This document shows, piece after piece, positions 62,159 through 64,000 of a DNA stretch of 64,000 nucleotides (position 1 is its first letter; the number at the start of each line of letters is the position of its first letter). This DNA is from Posidoniimonas polymericola (GTDB taxonomy: Bacteria; Planctomycetota; Planctomycetia; Pirellulales; Lacipirellulaceae): NCBI RefSeq assembly GCF_007859935.1, contig NZ_SJPO01000001.1, forward strand, positions 682,001 to 746,000. The letters are read 5' to 3'. Both the position numbers and the translations under genes were made by a program. The notes under the pieces are model-generated. The model was not told the origin of the DNA. It was given only the letters and a program-made list of their open reading frames with translations, and did not search any database.

Positions 62159-62986
62159 GTGATGCAACTCCCGCTCAGCAATCAGATCGCGTTCACGCTC
62201 CGCTACCGGCCGCTTGTGCTGCCGATGCTGCTGGCGACCGCCTGCGTTGACCTGGTGATGGTTTGGCAGCAGAGCCGGGGCGGCGACCCGGTGGCGTCTT
62301 CGCTCTTGTTCCACTTCGTCATGCTCGCCCAGACCGGCCTGCTGGCGCTGTGGACCGCGTCGAACTCCTCGCTGTGGTGGCTCAAGCTCGGTGTTTCGTT
62401 TGCCGCGATCGTGTGCTTCTCGATGGAACCTGGCTGGGTGCTGCCCGCCGATACCCTTGGCACCCACTGCGTCTACTACGCCTCGGTGCTGGCGATCGAA
62501 GCGGCTCTCAGGACCGTTGCGTACTTCCGCGCCAGCGCCGCGGGCGGACTCCGGTTTCAGACCCGCCATCTGCTGATCGCGATGACCGTCACGGGCGTGC
62601 TGGGGGCGTCGTTGAAGCTGTTTCAAGCGAACCGCTGGAGCCGAGTCGACGACCTCTACTTCATTATCGCGTTGCACTCCGCCCTGGTCGCGATGCCCTT
62701 TCTTTGCCGCGCGATTGTCCGGAGAACGCGCCGCTCATTCCGCAGCAATGCACTGGCTGGCATCTACTGCCTGATGGCGGCCGTCGTAGTTGGGGGGGCG
62801 CCGTCGTTGGTGGTTGGCGGGAGCATCAACGAGCTGTTCGTCAACGCGTTCGTAAACGTCGCGGTAGTCTTGGCGGCGTGGTTCATCGCCGTGGACGTCC
62901 GACCCGACGCCCGCCGCCGCCTGGCCGCCCGCCGCGAACGCCGCCGGGCAAAGCCGCCGGAGCTGACGGTGGTCCCCCCGCCGTAG
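62159..62986 (+). CDS. Hypothetical multi-span membrane protein
   Basis: A 275-residue protein with six to seven hydrophobic segments (LVLPMLLATACVDLVMVW, LFHFVMLAQTGLLALWTA, LLIAMTVTGVLGASLKLF, GIYCLMAAVVVGGAPSLVV, AFVNVAVVLAAWFIAVDV) and a basic, proline-ended tail (RRRLAARRERRRAK). No family is recognised. It starts at GTG 62159 or ATG 62162. It lies 82 bases after nnrE, with no evidence of a shared function. Confidence 0.6.
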   Translation: MMQLPLSNQIAFTLRYRPLVLPMLLATACVDLVMVWQQSRGGDPVASSLLFHFVMLAQTGLLALWTASNSSLWWLKLGVSFAAIVCFSMEPGWVLPADTLGTHCVYYASVLAIEAALRTVAYFRASAAGGLRFQTRHLLIAMTVTGVLGASLKLFQANRWSRVDDLYFIIALHSALVAMPFLCRAIVRRTRRSFRSNALAGIYCLMAAVVVGGAPSLVVGGSINELFVNAFVNVAVVLAAWFIAVDVRPDARRRLAARRERRRAKPPELTVVPPP

Positions 62987-63093
62987 GAATTGGCCGGGGG
63001 GTTGACCGAACCAGCGCCGACCGCCGACGCGCTCGACCTGCGAGGGTAGCGGCGCCCCGAAAGTTCGCCTCGGAAGGCCGTGCTACTGCCTGG

Positions 63094-64000
63094 CTACTCT
63101 TTCCCGATGCAGTAGATCGCCTTGTCGGTCCGCAGGAACAGGCGGTTGTCGCCGACCGCTAGGGCGGCGTTGGTGCGGCTGTCGTCGGACTCGAACTTGT
63201 TGACCGACAGCAGCTCCATTTCTTCGGGGTTGGCGGCCAGCACGTAGGTGCCGTCGAAGCGGCTGCTGGAGTAGATCTTGCCGTCGGCAGCCGTGGCCGA
63301 GGCGTACACAATGCCGGGCCGCGGGCGGAGCCGCTCCTCGTACTTCACGTCGCCGGTCTTGGCGTCGAAGCAGTACGCGACGCCGTTCTTGTCGTGCGTC
63401 AGGTACAGGTAACCGTCGCAGTAGACCAGCGAGTTGACGTTCGAGCCCTTCTCGATCCGCCACAGCACCTGGTCGTTCATGTCGCCCGAGCCGCCGGCGG
63501 GCACGGCGATCGTGGTGTTGCGGCGGGCGCCGGTCACGTACACGACTCCGTCCGCGGCGATCACCGACGGGCAGAGGTAGCCGTCGGGGCAGCCGTCGCA
63601 GAACCAGAGCTCGTCGCCGGTCTGGGGGTCGTAGGCGGTCAGCCGGTTGGGGACGTTCAGCACGGCCTCGGTGCGGCCGTTGGCCTCGACCAACAGCGGG
63701 GTCGCCCAGCAGTCGCGGATCCCGTCGACCTTCCACTTCTCTTCGCCGGTCATTTTGTCGAAGCCGTAGAGCGACTTGCTCTCGATGCTGGCGTTCACCA
63801 TCAAAATGTCGCCGCAGACCACCGGCGAGGTCGCCGAGCCCCAGCCGTGCGTGCCAGAGCCGAGGTCGCGGTTCCAGATGACGTTGCCCTCGAGGTCCAG
63901 GCAGTACGCACCGGAAACCCCGAAGAACGCGTAAAGCCGCTCGCCGTCAGAGGTCAGCGTGCTGCTGGCGTAGCCGTGCATTGAGTCGAGGCCCGCCCGG
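63094..64000 (-). CDS. PQQ-type beta-propeller protein (5' end outside window)
   Basis: The last 302 residues of an exported-type beta-propeller protein. Repeats with the W-docking pattern are visible: GNVIWNRDLGSGTHGWGSAT, TGEEKWKVDG, TGDELWFCDG, TGDVKYEERL, each followed by a V.V..G.L strand as in BamB/PQQ-dehydrogenase-like propellers. The PQQ active-site residues cannot be judged because the N-terminus is cut off by the window. Such propellers are common in planctomycete secreted proteins and may serve binding rather than catalysis. Confidence 0.85.
   Translation of the reverse strand, partial: RAGLDSMHGYASSTLTSDGERLYAFFGVSGAYCLDLEGNVIWNRDLGSGTHGWGSATSPVVCGDILMVNASIESKSLYGFDKMTGEEKWKVDGIRDCWATPLLVEANGRTEAVLNVPNRLTAYDPQTGDELWFCDGCPDGYLCPSVIAADGVVYVTGARRNTTIAVPAGGSGDMNDQVLWRIEKGSNVNSLVYCDGYLYLTHDKNGVAYCFDAKTGDVKYEERLRPRPGIVYASATAADGKIYSSSRFDGTYVLAANPEEMELLSVNKFESDDSRTNAALAVGDNRLFLRTDKAIYCIGKE

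Noticed and set aside
1..64000. tRNA, rRNA or tmRNA genes
   Set aside because: I looked for T-loop motifs and conserved rRNA stretches and found none that fit.

Overview
The window looks like a stretch of chromosome from a GC-rich planctomycete, most likely order Pirellulales (Lacipirellulaceae-like). The signs are a DUF1559 pseudopilin-like protein, a secreted protein with the planctomycete LEPR-XLL N-terminus, several secreted proteins with dockerin-like repeats and PEP-type C-terminal anchors, the moxR / DUF58 / BatA / vWA / DUF4159 set, small NPYRSP-type membrane proteins, and many dispersed intergenic repeats. This is inference from gene content; no rRNA or tRNA gene was seen that would settle it.

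Layout. 1-3 kb: the tail of a PEP-anchored protein, DUF3253, a YciE-like ferritin-fold protein and a DUF697 GTPase. 3.3-9.7 kb: translation genes (epmB diverging from efp, then def and fmt), an unusual divergent pair whose start codons overlap, and miaB. 9.7-15 kb: a GH28 polygalacturonase, three small or membrane proteins and a TIGR04222 membrane protein. 15-25 kb: glnE, a lone LuxR-type helix-turn-helix protein, a vWA protein, lemA with an M48 protease, VOC and DinB/YfiT enzymes. 25-31 kb: epmA with a repeat element inserted in frame, folA-thyA, a frameshifted P-II gene, an ExbB-like channel and a PAP2 phosphatase. 31-48 kb: a large MscS-family channel, a LEPR-XLL secreted protein and the moxR-DUF58-BatA-vWA cluster with a divergent DUF4159 gene. 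47.9-51.6 kb: a cobalamin riboswitch followed by four overlapping genes. 52-64 kb: small hypothetical genes (one broken), DUF1254, an FMN-binding glutamate synthase-like protein, a terpenoid-cyclase-fold protein, an HlyD-like adaptor, nnrE and a partial PQQ-type beta-propeller.

How the genes work together. epmB, efp and epmA together form a beta-lysylation pathway for elongation factor P; Lys34 of EF-P and the radical-SAM cysteines of EpmB are intact. glnE and the P-II gene belong to nitrogen control, but P-II is frameshifted as sequenced. The cobalamin-riboswitch operon (pseudopilin-like DUF1559 protein, two secreted PEP-anchored proteins, a methyltransferase) has no recognisable B12 enzyme or classical transporter. 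It is the best candidate here for an undescribed system, possibly surface capture of cobalamin.

The other main feature is the density of dispersed repeats. At least seven families lie between genes. One copy sits inside epmA, and two families flank an extra gene placed between moxR and the DUF58 gene.
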